From Hydrangea macrophylla (Eukaryota; Streptophyta; Magnoliopsida; Cornales; Hydrangeaceae), in the NCBI GenBank assembly GCA_033977485.1, contig CM066994.1, positions 12,836,001-12,900,000 of the forward strand: 64,000 bases of DNA, in the 5' to 3' direction. Below, piece by piece: positions 35,037 through 46,109 of this stretch; position 1 is the first letter of the stretch; the number at the start of each line of letters is the position of its first letter. The notes below the pieces were generated by a model. It had not been told where the DNA came from. It made no database searches and saw nothing but the letters and a program-made list of their open reading frames with translations. Made by a program: the position numbers and the translations under genes.

Positions 35037-36180
35037 GACAGAGCTTGTGGGGCAACGCGTGTCACAAGTGAACGTCGAAGCGTGTGTGAAGACAAGCCTT
35101 TTACCAGACTGTCGAATTTAGGTAAAAACAAAATGCGTTGCAAAAACGGCTGCACAAACAGTTCATGTCGGTCGTGCTCAATGGTGAGCTGCCTACGTAT
35201 CCTTTTGGGAATCAAGCCAAGACGTAGTTCGGGCCAGGGGATAAACACACACAAGCACAAGTAATCATACGGATGGATGCGTCTATCCTGTCGTGATACA
35301 CGTGCTCATACAATGATGGTTGTCAATGCAATTTCATGCTCTACAACGATATGATTCAAAAATTGTGCTAACGCGACATATCCAGATGCAATCCAAACCT
35401 CACACTCTTCAACGCTCTTGGTCACTCCGACTTAAAGGTGAGTTATTTTCAAAGTTCAGAGCTTTTGATTATTTGGTTGATTCTTTTTTATGATTCGTAG
35501 CTTATCCTGATCAGATAGGTGAATGCAAGTGACTGGGTGGCGCTTCGCAACTTAGACCTTGGTGTCAATGCATGTTTTCTCAGAAAATTCGCAGCCCTTT
35601 GGATATGTTTTCCCTGAAAATCCTCAGCCCTTCGGCCCCGTCGGATATGTTTGTTCTAAAAATTCGTAGCCCTTCGGCCCCGTCCGATATGTCTGTTCAA
35701 GATTTTTAGAATCAGAGTCAATCAAACCCAAATTTATTTCAATTTTCAAAATCAGGGGTCAATCAAACCCAAATTCATTTCAATTTTCAAAATCAGGGGT
35801 CAATTGGACCCAAATTCACTTTAAATTTGAAATCAGTGACCGAAAGACTCCGAAAGATATTATTTGGGGACAAGAGTGCCAAAAGTGGGCAAAATCAGGG
35901 GGTTTGAATTTAAATTTTGGGGTTTATTTTGAATTTTGGGAGGGAAATCAGCGACACTGAAACCGCCATACTCGCGGCACACACTTCAAAATGCGACAGT
36001 CCGTGAATGCCGTGCGGCACTTAGTGAGTGCCGTACGTCACTCTACTAACTGCCGGGCACAATTTCCCGAGTGCCGTTCGGAGTTGCAGATTGCTTAAAC
36101 TTCGGATTTTTAACTCATTTCATTCACTCACTCTCGGATCCTCTCTGGAGATTTTTCTCTTTTCCTCACATTGATCCAAG
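35037..36180 (-). mobile_element. 3' internal region of the Tat/Ogre-like element
   Basis: Non-coding sequence between the polypurine tract and the antisense ORF. 'tgagctgcctacgtatcc' (35184-35201) resembles a segment I recall from the 3' region of Tat/Ogre elements. Local tandem copies of 'cagcccttcggcc' (three variants, 35590-35695) and 'aatcaggggtcaat' (35700-35830) are present. GC dyads of the LTR type recur at 35951-36080, just before the transcribed part of the antisense ORF. Confidence 0.5.
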
Positions 36181-36293
36181 GGATCCATAGGTAAGTTTCT
36201 CTCGATCAGAACTTGGTTATTTCCTTCATTTTAGTTGTTTTCTTGATTTTTCCAAAAGAATCGACATTCCGTTCTTTCTCCTTTTAACAGGTT

Positions 36294-37128
36294 ATGGCTA
36301 GTGGCTCGAGGAGCAAGAAGAAGGCCAAGTACACGGCCACTCCCTACTCCGATCCTACTATCTTGCTCCGGGACCCGGACAAGCATCTATCTGCACGGGC
36401 ATTCCAGCGACAGGTACACACGCTCCCACTCGTTCTTTTCTCGTTCAGTTATGAATCTCATGAATGCAGAGACATTATATTCTTCCACATGAATGTGATG
36501 CACGACGAGGAAAACTCCTCATGCTTTTTATGTAATGCAACTATCATTCTTTATGAACCATGTTTATTCATCCATGCTCGATTCATCGTTTTTTCACTTT
36601 AATCAATTTTTTGAAAAGAATTTATAAATGTAATGTATGTTGATCACAACTTTGTACACCCTCCCAGAAATGCGACTTTTATGCTTACGAGTTTTTCGAG
36701 TGCTACAATCGCTCTTCTTTTATTCTTTACTTCCCTCCTTCAAATGCCTTTTACAAACCTTATGAAAGAGTGTATGATGACGAAAAACTTTTTAAGAAAA
36801 AATGAGTGCTATGCTTGGATTGTTCTAATTGCTCCTATCCATTATTTGCTTTTACTTTGTTCCATTCCTATCATTTTTATTTCATTTCATTACTTTTACT
36901 CATTCAGTTACTGACGTTTGAATCTTACAACTTCTGCAGCTCCAGCCCGACGTACTGAAAGGGCACGGTAGCCTAGCTCACGGCTTTGCCTGGTACGAGG
37001 AGTTGAGCGAGACCATGAAGGGTCTCATTATTGCTGCTGGCTTCGGAGATTTCATCAAGCTCTTAACAAAGAGCTCGAACGATCTTCGTCAGATACATGC
37101 CCTAGCAGAGCGTTGGTGGCGAATTTAG
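36294..37128 (+). CDS. Plant mobile domain (PMD) ORF, antisense to the retroelement, truncated
   Basis: Exon 1 is 36294-36413 (40 codons; donor cag|gtacac) and exon 2 is 36940-37128 (62 codons plus stop; acceptor ctgcag|ctc). A probable leader intron is 36191-36290 (ccatag|gtaagt to ttaacag|g). The first ~15 residues are basic (SRSKKKAK). The second exon contains 'GLIIAAGFGDFIKLL' and 'IHALAERWW', which match how the PF10536 mobile domain begins. The protein then meets a stop just where the family normally continues with a conserved Thr/Phe/His-rich block. It is thus a truncated copy, about 102 residues. It runs opposite to the adjacent LTR. Antisense extra ORFs near the 3' LTR have been reported in Tat-group elements, which this position fits. 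A host-derived PMD gene fragment is the alternative. Confidence 0.6.
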
Positions 37129-38534
37129 GAATAATGGTTGGGGGCGCGCACAGAGGTATAGAATAACACAAGTTTGGGGGAAGTTTTTCGAGGTAAAAAT
37201 TTTTGGGTCTATTTATAATTTTGCTATTGCATGCAGATTATAACTTCTTTTATATACATTATATATATATATTAAGTGTTGATTGGGTTGAGTTCAAGTG
37301 GTGAGCGAGAAGAAAGAGCATTGGTCTAAATATATAGGATGTTTTATATTACAATTAGTCTATTATATTACACACGATATGTGTTTGTTATATATATATA
37401 TATATATATATATATTTAGGTGATCGAATTGCAATTGGGCCAATATATTTTACATCTAAAAATACAAAAGATAGTATACTATCAAGTCAACATTGATTTT
37501 CTTCATGACTGCTGACCGTTAATCCTTGCTCCAATAAATCCTTGCTCCCTTTACAGGAGCTAGTTGAAAGAAACTTATTAAGTATAATTAATAGGAAAAA
37601 ACTATAATATATTCTAGTAATTTGGTATAAAAATATTGCACTCGGTATCAAAATACTATGCAATTTACAAAGTAGTGATTTTCAAAGTTATTGCATTTTT
37701 GGCACCACTTTGTATGATGCCAAAATGTTGTAAATTGAGATTCATGGTACACCCTAAACCACAAAATATAGCTTAGCAGTCAGCAGATCCCTAAAATATA
37801 CCATAGAAGATCCCTAATTTATAACATCTGGTACGCGTTAGAAAGCCAATTGCCCATTTCTTTCAATTCCTCTTTATATCCTCCATTATTTTTAGGGGTG
37901 AAAGTTTTTCGGTTTGGTTCAGTCAATTTTCCTAGGGTTTTTCAAGTTTGAAAATCAACTGACGATGGCCGATTTTGTCGTTTTTAGGCTACCATTTTTT
38001 TATTATATTTTTTTTTTGGTTTTGAAAACCAACTGAATCGATCGGTTGATTCGGTCCACGCGATTTTTCTTACACCCCTAACTATTTCCATTCATTCTCC
38101 TTCGATGATGAACTGTTCATATTTCTAATATTAAACTGTGTTTTATTTGAATTTCATAACGAGAGTAATAAATATCTTTTTTTTCTCTCTCTTTTTTATT
38201 ACATGGGGAAGGGACACTCAACCAATGCAATAGATGGCTTAAGACACAGCTCGGCGCCAAACGAACTCTATTCAGAGCAATAAAAGTATGTTTTCCATGT
38301 TAATTTTGGAAAGCCATTACCTATAACTGCTTTATATATATATATACACGCACATATAAACATTTTCTATGCATTTATATTGTAAGACCCCATTCCACAT
38401 GCAAAAACTATAAGATATTAGTATGATAAATGTAAAACTAAGTGGACTACTGCTAATAACTTGGGTTTAAGCATTTTAAGGGCGAATGTGGAAGGCCCAT
38501 CAAACCAGCTGACCACTTGGGGCATGAAAAAAAT
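37129..38534. other. Intergenic, no gene seen
   Basis: AT-rich with a (TA)n tract at 37388-37417 and the MITE at 37892. The Tat-like element's homology stops at about 37128, and no second LTR or duplicated target site is visible, so its other end was deleted. Confidence 0.4.
37892..38081. mobile_element. MITE with taggggtg/caccccta ends
   Basis: Terminal 'ttaggggtg' and 'cacccctaa' are inverted repeats, with inner motifs 'ggtttggttcagtcaattt' and 'aaccaactgaatcgatcgg' also roughly complementary. A single related end occurs near 2240-2250. Confidence 0.5.
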
Positions 38535-38900
38535 TGTGAGATCCCAGATTGGTTAACTACTAGAAGTGTGAGTGACTGATAATAACACCACAAGCCCACT
38601 ACAAGCTATAACTTGGGCTCAAGCATTTTGAGCCCTGTGTTGGGTCATTTCTTCAAGTTACTAGACTAATAGGCTTGAGGTGTCACAAATGGTGTCAGAG
38701 CAGATCCTGGTCAAGATAGTGTGATACTCTACATGCTGTTACCAACAAGGGAACATTGTAACACTCACTCCCGTGGTTTATGGTTAATCATGTTTTATTA
38801 ACACATATGTGAAAAGGATCTCGACTCACTAGTTGATTATAAGTGTCCAGTTGGGAACTGAGTATTGGCCAAAGTGGTAAGTCCCAAATTGGGACATATG

Positions 38901-39428
38901 TTGAGAGGTTCCATTTGAGATGAGACAGTATTGTGGGATCACCCTTATGTACTTAAATGTTTATTAAGGTTTATGTGGTATAATATTAAATTATTTCAAT
39001 AATATGTTTATTGTTAGAGACCACTTATGTGGTTAGTTTGGATATCTTTGTGACAGTGAATTGGACACGTTGCATAATTAGTAGGTTAATTAGCAATTTT
39101 ATATAAATATATGAGACCACTTATGGGTCTCATGCGAGACATAGACAAAGACTCATTTAAGTTTGTGATAGTTCTACATTAGTTTTAATAACTTGTGGGG
39201 TAGTATTAATAATAAACCAAAATACATGGCGATTTCATAATAAATACAAGAAGTGTGTTTGGTATATAAGTTAATTAAGAGGAGCACCCTAACGGGATAT
39301 GCATTGAGAAGTTCCATTTGAGATGGAACAGTATTGTGGGATTACCCTTATGTGCTTAAATATTTATTAAAGTTTATGTGATATAATATTATATTGTTTC
39401 AATAATATGTTTATTGTTAGAGACCACT
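38901..39428 (+). repeat. Direct repeat pair inside the TRIM-like element
   Basis: About 125 bases at 38901-39026 recur at 39304-39428. Shared landmarks are 'gttccatttgagatg', 'acagtattgtggga', 'caataatatgtttattg' and 'ttagagaccactta'. Confidence 0.75.
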
Positions 39429-39826
39429 TAAATATCGTGAATTCTAGTTTTGAGACTTATGTTGTAACCGAATTCATGGTTGTGTAATAGTTGGTCTAAG
39501 GAGACAAGTCTTGTAATACAAGTGTACGTTGTATCATGTCGGTAATGTTATGGGAAGCCGCAAAATATCTATATATATATAATAATATAACCCGCAAAGT
39601 TGAAATGGGGCGGTAGAACTCGAAGTCTTACTCGACGAGTTTGGACTGTGCTTGTCCATAACCTGTATTTCTTGTAAAGTGTCTTTAAACACTTGCAATA
39701 ACTCTTGGAAGTTCAAGTTTAAAATCCTAATAGTATGAGAAATGATTTTTGATGTTTAGCTGTGGGCAAGTTTGTATTTGTGTTTTAATGTTGTAAAACA
39801 GTGCAAAAAGGCTAGAAAGGCTTACA

Positions 39827-39945
39827 GGGAGTCTTTCGATTGGTCCAAAAGGACCCTTCGACCAGTCGAATGTACCCAGCTGGAGCTCATGTGTTGCAGA
39901 GGAACTTTCGACCGGTCCAGTGGGACTGTTCAACCGATCAAAAAC
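39827..39945. repeat. TTCGACC-type paired sites in the TRIM-like element
   Basis: Imperfect palindromic sites begin at 39835 (ttcgattggtcc), 39857 (ttcgaccagtcgaa), 39907 (ttcgaccggtcc) and 39929 (ttcaaccgatc). They form two pairs, each 22 bp apart, with the pairs 72 bp apart. A TATA-like 'ttttatatct' follows at about 39959. The layout echoes the ATCGAT arrays elsewhere in the window. Confidence 0.5.
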
Positions 39946-40465
39946 CCCTCTGACAAACTTTTATATCTAAATCTTTCAATGGTTAAAAACTCAAACTTTT
40001 TACATGAAAGGGTACTCTTGGAGTTTCTTTAACTTGCAAAATTGTGACTTTTAAAATTAAACCAACCTTTTAAAGAAACTTTTGAGACAAATTTGTTCAG
40101 ACCTTTGAAAGAGTCATTGTTGGTATGTTGTTTTACTTCTTATGTTTGCTTTTAACTCGTTTTCAAAACTTTAATGACTTGGAATGAGCCTTAGTGGCAT
40201 ACCACATGTCCTAGGTTCGTATGTGTGGATTCGAAGCGTGAAAAACACATAACGCACCAGCATGATGGATCTTATGGGGAGTAGGACCATAAGGGGAGTA
40301 GAGGTGCATCCCACATTGGTCAACACTAGGGGAAGATTCTATGCTATGTGTCCACATGATGCGACAAGAATGTCATATATTTAAATAGGGGAGATTATGA
40401 GGTCTCACGTCTGTTAACTACTAGAAGTGTCAGCAGCTTATAATAACACCACAAGCCTATAGCAA

Positions 40466-41259
40466 CTAGGGAAGGACCTACACTTGTGGTGGTAGGTGCT
40501 ATGGCACCCCCCATTTATTTTGCTATAATTTGTATATAATTTAGAGACATTCTATTATACATTATAGTGGAATTATATTGGTTGTATTATACAACCGAGT
40601 TATTAGACTTTGGCACCACTTTTGGTGGCAAAAAATTTTGTAACTTTGTGTCAAATATAGTCACTATAAAAACTATTTTGTTTTTGAAAAAATAACCTTA
40701 ATTCTAAAAACTATTTTTTGCAAATATTACATATATCCTAGAATTTTCCTATAAACTAATGTATATGTGTCCAAAATTTGTTGGCCTTCTATAGTTCTAT
40801 GAACACACTCAAAATAAATAAAAATACATTCTTCTCTTTAATCTCATGTGGCAGAACAAAACAAGGTAACCAAGTCTGATTTATATGCATATGTATATAA
40901 ATAAAAAAAATAATAATAAAAACAAAAACAAAAACAAAAACAAAAAATCCTAGAATTTTCCTATAAACTAATGTATATGTGTCCAAAATTTGTTGGCCTT
41001 CTATAGTTCTATGAACACACTCAAAATAAATAAAAATACATTCTTCTCTTTAATCTCATGTGGCAGAACAAAACAAGGTAACCAAGTCTGATTTATATGC
41101 ATATGTATATAAATAAAAAAAATAATAATAAAAACAAAAACAAAAACAAAAACAAAAAACAAGGTAAGTAGGTAACAATTATATATATATATATATATAT
41201 ATACACGCAATTATTCAAGTTTTGGCACCCAGGAAACAAAATCCTGGTTTCGCCCCTGG
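40466..41259. mobile_element. Non-autonomous insertion splitting the TRIM-like LTR
   Basis: About 794 bases between two copies of TAGCAA (40460-40465 and 41260-41265). The ends 'ctaggg' and 'ccctgg' are short imperfect inverted repeats, and the subterminal parts 'ggtgctatggcacccc' and 'tttggcacccaggaaac' are related. The element interrupts the second TRIM LTR at a point where the first LTR reads straight through. It contains an internal tandem duplication. Confidence 0.55.
40733..41160 (+). repeat. 212-bp tandem duplication
   Basis: 'gaattttcctataaac' begins at 40741 and again at 40953, and the sequence between matches base for base through the (AAAAAC)n tract at the end of each copy. The duplication is very recent, because I see no differences. 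Frames reading through it are repeat artefacts. Confidence 0.88.
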
Positions 41260-41342
41260 TAGCAAGTAACTTGAGCTTAAGCATTTTGGACCATGTATTG
41301 GGTCAATTCTTCAAGTTACTAGGCTAGCAGGTATGGGGTGTT

Positions 41343-41543
41343 GTATATATATTTATATTTTGATTTCAAGGAAAATGGATGAAAATCAAACACTTGATCT
41401 ATAGAATAGAAGTGTCTAACATCCAGTTTTCAAACCAAACTTAAGCCATACTCACTTTGCCAATTGAGGTGGACTGGTAATTGAAAGGAATTGGCTTAAC
41501 AAAACTAGAATTTATTGAACCATGTCAACTTCTCAAATGAGTA
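41343..41543. other. Short intergenic stretch, nothing recognised
   Basis: AT-rich spacer between the TRIM-like element and the solo LTR. Confidence 0.4.
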
Positions 41544-41548
41544 GATTT

Positions 41549-42335
41549 TGTTGGGATATTTCAATAAAATAATAATTTATAAAATATTATTGCTATAAAA
41601 AAAATGTCTTTTTAGTGGACCACACTTAATGGGCTAACATTTTTAACACTGTTTTAAGCCCACATTGTTTAAGCCCATGTAACTGAATTTAAAACATCTT
41701 TATTAAGATCTGGACTATTTTCTTTTAATATTCAATTTCCTAACGTTTTTGTTCATTATGCCAAACGTTCCTCACGTTTTGTGCATTATACCTGACGTTC
41801 AGTTTTTTATATTTTAATCTCCAATGTTAGTTTGGATGTGTAATAGTGAGCTCATAAACTTGTGTTTATGGCCAAACGGTTTTGAAAGATTTAAAGCCCA
41901 TAACATATTTAATTTCTATATATATATTCAGTTTTGTTGGTTAAAGCATATTAGATATACACACGAATACAGTGATATTCTAGAGAGTTTCAGAGGATTC
42001 TTGTTAGATATACAGAGATGTTATAAAAGAGTGATATTGTTCTTCGAGAAAATAAAAATTTTCCTGTTTTTGTTACCGAGCAACTGTATCTGAAAGGGTG
42101 GTTAGTATACCAGTTTTTCTTGGTGCAAAGAAAAATCTGAGACAGAGGAGATTCTGGGCTGTTTTATCCTGGGGACGGCGTGGCATGTACGAACTGCTTG
42201 CACACTTTGGACAGAGCCGCGAAACGTCTTAAAGAGAGCGAGATCCACGACTCGGCCCAAGATTTATCAAGAGGCTACTAATCGATCAGGTGATTTTGTT
42301 GTGATTTTGTTCCTATTCTATTTACAGTTCCAACA
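41549..42335 (+). mobile_element. Copia-type solo LTR, 787 bp
   Basis: Starts 'tgttgggatatttca', ends 'ttacagttccaaca', and is flanked by exact GATTT duplications (41544-41548 and 42336-42340). TGTTGGG...CCAACA ends are typical of Copia-type LTRs. Orientation is taken from the TGTTGGG start and the GC-richer 3' part (from about 42160). Confidence 0.85.
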
Positions 42336-42747
42336 GATTTTTACGGAAACTTCTCAAATGATTAGTTGAAATGGCCATTTACACTGATTATGCCACATCA
42401 ACTACTGAGGTAAAATCTCTACCATATTTTGTCTTATTTATTTTTCACTAATAAATATGGTTTTCTTTAATATTTACACGAAATTTTTGTTTAGGGTTGA
42501 GCCATTCCGGCTCGTGATACAAATGGGATTTTTTTTTTTTTTTTTTTTTGGGAAGCATACAAATGGGCTTAATTGGTCATAATCGCACTCTTGTCTTAGC
42601 GACTGCAAAATTTGGACCATTTCAGGGCTTTATGGCCCATAACCAAGTAGAAATATTCATAGACTAAATGTGGATTCTGAGAAGTTATTTCATGTTGTGG
42701 TATCTTGTGTGACGAGTCCAAATTTATGAGATCCCTTTACATGTCAT

Positions 42748-43909
42748 CTAGGAAGCACAGACACTTCGAAAATGGTTTCATATCCGTGTCCGACACGTAC
42801 CGGACACCGACACTCGCCCGACACACCTCCGACACGTATCGGATGCGAAAAATATGTGTCTTGTTTCTGTTATGCAATGTTTAGAGACAGACACATCACC
42901 GACACACGGCGGGACACTTCAAGGGACATGGAGGGTAACTCTTTTTTGACCAAAAAGCTGTATTTTAATTGTTAGTTTTTTTTAACATTTTGAAAACCAA
43001 AGGGAGTTGATTTGTCAAGCATTACATCACTTATTGTTAGGATTGTGCCTAAAATTCCATTAGTGGAATGATTTCCTAATTATGATTGGATTTCTTATTT
43101 GGTGGTTTCCTTATCAAATAAGGATTCCTTTGATGGTGGAAGTTCCTAGTTTATATAGGAATGTGTGTAAGAGTATTCCTTGTTGTATAAGACTTACCAT
43201 AGGGGTAAATCCTACTACAACTAGGATTAGGACTATACAATCTCTATAAATATAGGGCTTACTCAAGGGATTGATAAGATTGGTTGGAAATCTTCTACAT
43301 ACACAAGAGAGGGCTGCAAACTAGTGAGGGGGAGATTAGTTTCTAGCAATTGTGTGTGTCATATAACTTGGTTGGAGAGTTATACACGTGAGGTCTTGAG
43401 TGTTTGTAATCTTCATATTAATCGTAGTGATCGTCTTTGCACGTGGACGTAGGCATTGTTGGGCCGAACCACATTTAAATCTTGTTGTGTTGGTTTGCTT
43501 GATTTTCTTTCGTGGTTGTGTCGTTCTTGTTCTGTTTATCTCCATAATTGTGGGTGTGGTTTTCTTGTTGTGATTGTGGGCCCATTCCCAACACTTATCT
43601 CCTCACGTTCTCCCGACATTAGTCTCTCAAGACCCTCTTTGTCCGATCTCATCTATCTCTCTTTCTTCTTTGACCATCTCAGTCTCTTCATTTTGTTAAT
43701 ATTAAACAATAACGCTCGAAAAATGTGAAGTGTACATTCTGTAGATAATATTTTAATAACATTTCTGAAAAACATAAGAATGAACTTAATTATTTAAAAA
43801 AATTTGCGTATCTCCACAGTGTCGTGTCATCATTTTTTAGGATTTAACGTGTCAATATAACGGTATCGTATCGTGTGCGTGTCGGCGTACCCGTATCCGT
43901 GCTTCATAG
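42748..43909. mobile_element. hAT-like non-autonomous element with 8-bp target duplication, interrupted by a solo LTR
   Basis: Ends 'ctaggaagcac' and 'gtgcttcatag' are inverted repeats, and the 8-bp sequence CATGTCAT occurs on both sides (42740-42747 and 43910-43917). An 8-bp duplication is the hallmark of hAT transposons. Subterminal sequence is rich in 'cgacac'/'gtgtcg' motifs. Without the solo LTR at 43035 the element is about 600 bp, with no transposase. Confidence 0.8.
43035..43593 (+). mobile_element. Copia-type solo LTR inside the hAT-like element, 559 bp
   Basis: Starts 'tgttaggattgtgcct', ends 'cccattcccaaca', and is flanked by CTTAT (43030-43034 and 43594-43598). A TATA-like 'ctataaatatagg' lies at about 43241-43253. 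It belongs to a different family from the LTR at 41549. Confidence 0.88.
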
Positions 43910-44021
43910 CATGTCATTAGTTAGTTTTGCTTTTGTCTTTTTAAGTTCTTCATTTGTCTTTGGCTTGGAAGTTCTTTTTTTTTTTCTTTTTTTTTTTTTT
44001 TGGCTTGGACTTTTAACCTTA

Positions 44022-44216
44022 AAACTAATACTCATTCCATTCCAAAATATGTGTTCACCACCTTTTTGCACGTAGTTTAAGAAAATAATAACTTGTGGTA
44101 GATGTTTATTCACTTTTTGGGGCGGCACATTATCAACTATATCTTTTTGTCCAAACTAGAAAATTAACACTTATTTTGGAACAGAAGTTGTGGTATATTC
44201 CGAATACTCCTAGTAC
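44022..44216. mobile_element. Possible MITE (atactcattcc / ggaatactcc ends)
   Basis: Left 'tactcattccattccaaaat' and right 'attttggaacagaag...gaatactcctagta' are imperfect inverted repeats. The ends are approximate and no duplication was found. Confidence 0.35.
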
Positions 44217-44443
44217 TTTTTTTGGGTCTTAGAAATACAACAGAGTTAAGCGTTATTAGGGGTTGAAAGATCAGGGGGTCAGGGATCAAATCCTTAACTG
44301 GACGAGGAATGGGACACTATAGCTGCTCCCGTTTACCACGCAGGCTTTAACTACTTTCTCATATTTAGTAGCATTCAATTGTTTGCGATGGGTTTAGATT
44401 TAATTTAAAGCATTGGAACTAAATTCATCATATTTCATAACAA

Positions 44444-44604
44444 CAATACTTGGGCCACTAATAAATTTCACTAATACTCACATCCACACTCTATCTCTCT
44501 TCTAGTAGCACTGTGGTGTTCACTGCGGGTTCCACAGTGCCATTAGGAGAGAGATAAAGTGTAAGTGTGAATGTTAGTGAGATTTGTTAGTGCCCCAAAT
44601 ATTA
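44444..44604. mobile_element. MITE, palindromic (taatacttgggccac relative)
   Basis: Left 'aatacttgggccactaataa' and right 'ttgttagtgccccaaatatt' are inverted repeats, with inner 'ctctatctctcttctag' / 'aggagagagataaag' and 'gcactgtgg' / 'ccacagtgcc'. It shares its ends and design with 15820 and 17636 but differs in the arms. Confidence 0.6.
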
Positions 44605-44828
44605 CTCATGTCATAATAGTAGAAAATAGTACAAAATATCAATGCATAACCAATTAACCACATAGCTTATTTTCTTACAAGTCTTGCACTTGAAGGTGGG
44701 CGGGAAGGGGACATTCACTGACTTAAAACGTATCAAGTGAAGCCTTTAGAACCTAAATGTCTATAGGGGCTTGCTCCTCTTTCTCTATATTATAATTGAC
44801 ACCATTTTAGGAAGAAATCGCCCAAGAG

Positions 44829-44944
44829 TAATGATATACCCACACTCTCATCCACACCCTTAACCACATTCAGTATATTCTTATCTTTGATTGTCCTTAA
44901 TTCTAGTGGTTAAAGGTGTGATTGTGAGAGTGAATATATCATTA
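44829..44944. mobile_element. Small MITE
   Basis: 'taatgatatacccacactctc' on the left is answered by 'gagagtgaatatatcatta' on the right. It is 116 bp with TA ends. Confidence 0.5.
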
Positions 44945-46093
44945 TTGATCGCCGAATACATTCCATGGATAGAAAATGGAACAAGAATATTTTTTTTAAT
45001 AGAATTCAAATGATTTTTGGAATTGCAAGATACTTGACTGCCACATCATTTCAAATGCATCAAACTTAAATATTAATGTTAAATTATGTGACAATTAAGA
45101 TTATATTCATTTATAGTGGTATCACTTAATTTTATTAAAATTTGTTTTAAAGGAACTCATTGCCATAGGTGTTAAAATTCAAACTTTGAAATAAAAATGT
45201 GGAAAACTAAAATATTGCTACTGTTATTAGATTCGTGTACAAAAGACATAGCATGATGTCCCACTCACTGACACATGGCACAATCAAAATTATAGAACCT
45301 TAACAAATTAACACGTATCCCATGATAGAAAGACAATCCAATAACCAACCTAAGGTGCCCACTCCACCTGTACCTCCATGTGCTAATATGCCTTATGAAT
45401 GGCAAGCAATGATCCCACATGGCTAGTCTGAATTTGATACAACTCAAAAAGGACGCACGCACTGACCGCGTGGGGCCCTCTAAGATGGACGGCACCGATT
45501 GTTCGGTGCACCATTTCGGTGCAACCGATCGGTGCCTCTAGCAAGATCCACCCAATTTATATCAAAATTCAATCAAAAATGAATTTGAATTGTTATTCTG
45601 TAATTGAATTGAATTAAATTGAACAAATTTTATTTTATCAAATCTGATGAGATTATACAGTATTTAAGAAGTATATACTATTATATAGTTGTGATTTCAA
45701 TTCTAGCCTTAGATCATTCAAAGTGAATGATAGGGTTTCGCCATGTATCATGAAAATACGGTGTGAGTCTGATATAAATTCATAGAAGATTGAGTTGATT
45801 GGCATTAAGGGCTCAATGTAATCATTAGACGATAATTTTTTTGTCATATATGGTGGATATCCATAACTTAACAAATTTCGGAAATGATTCATGAGTCATT
45901 CCGACAGATATCCGAATTTGATAGACAAATATGATTTTCTTAACAATTCGAATTTGAATTGCAGTAACCCGATCCAAATCTGATTCGTTTGCAGGCCTAG
46001 TCCTAATGTAGATGTTGCAGAGACTAAAAGTCAACTTCGGGTTTTAGGCTAAAACTTCTCATTTTTTGAAGTTGACTTTGTGTCAGTTCTATC
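44945..46093. other. Intergenic, no gene seen
   Basis: Contains a small inverted 'ccgattgttcggtgcacc' / 'ggtgcaaccgatcggtgc' motif at about 45494-45535. Otherwise AT-rich with no supported feature. It lies upstream of the LC8 pseudogene once the CACTA element is removed. Confidence 0.4.
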
Positions 46094-46109
46094 CACCACT
46101 ACACCAAAA

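Larger units (their letters stand above)
38535..41342 (+). mobile_element. TRIM-like element with short LTRs, second LTR split
   Basis: The left LTR, 38535-38687 (153 bp), starts 'tgtgagatccc' and ends 'gaggtgtcaca'. 'tggtgtcagagc' follows from 38690, one mismatch from the initiator-tRNA primer site. A second copy starts at about 40398 ('tgaggtctcacgtctg...ttaactactagaagtgt') after a purine-rich 'ataggggagatta'. It resumes after an insertion at 41260 ('tagcaagtaacttgagc...aagttactaggc') and ends near 41342. The internal 1.7 kb lacks any coding frame. Boundaries of the second LTR are approximate, and I find no clear target duplication. Confidence 0.55.

Noticed and set aside
40789..41284. Two nearly identical short minus-strand proteins
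   Set aside because: They arise from a 212-bp tandem duplication with an (AAAAAC)n tail and have no protein-like composition.
44250..44350. Possible tRNA-derived SINE ('gatcaaatcc' like a B box)
   Set aside because: No A box at the right distance, no second copy in the window and no tail.
45653..46034. Minus-strand frames upstream of the CACTA element
   Set aside because: No domain recognised, AT-driven composition and no repeats or neighbours to support them.
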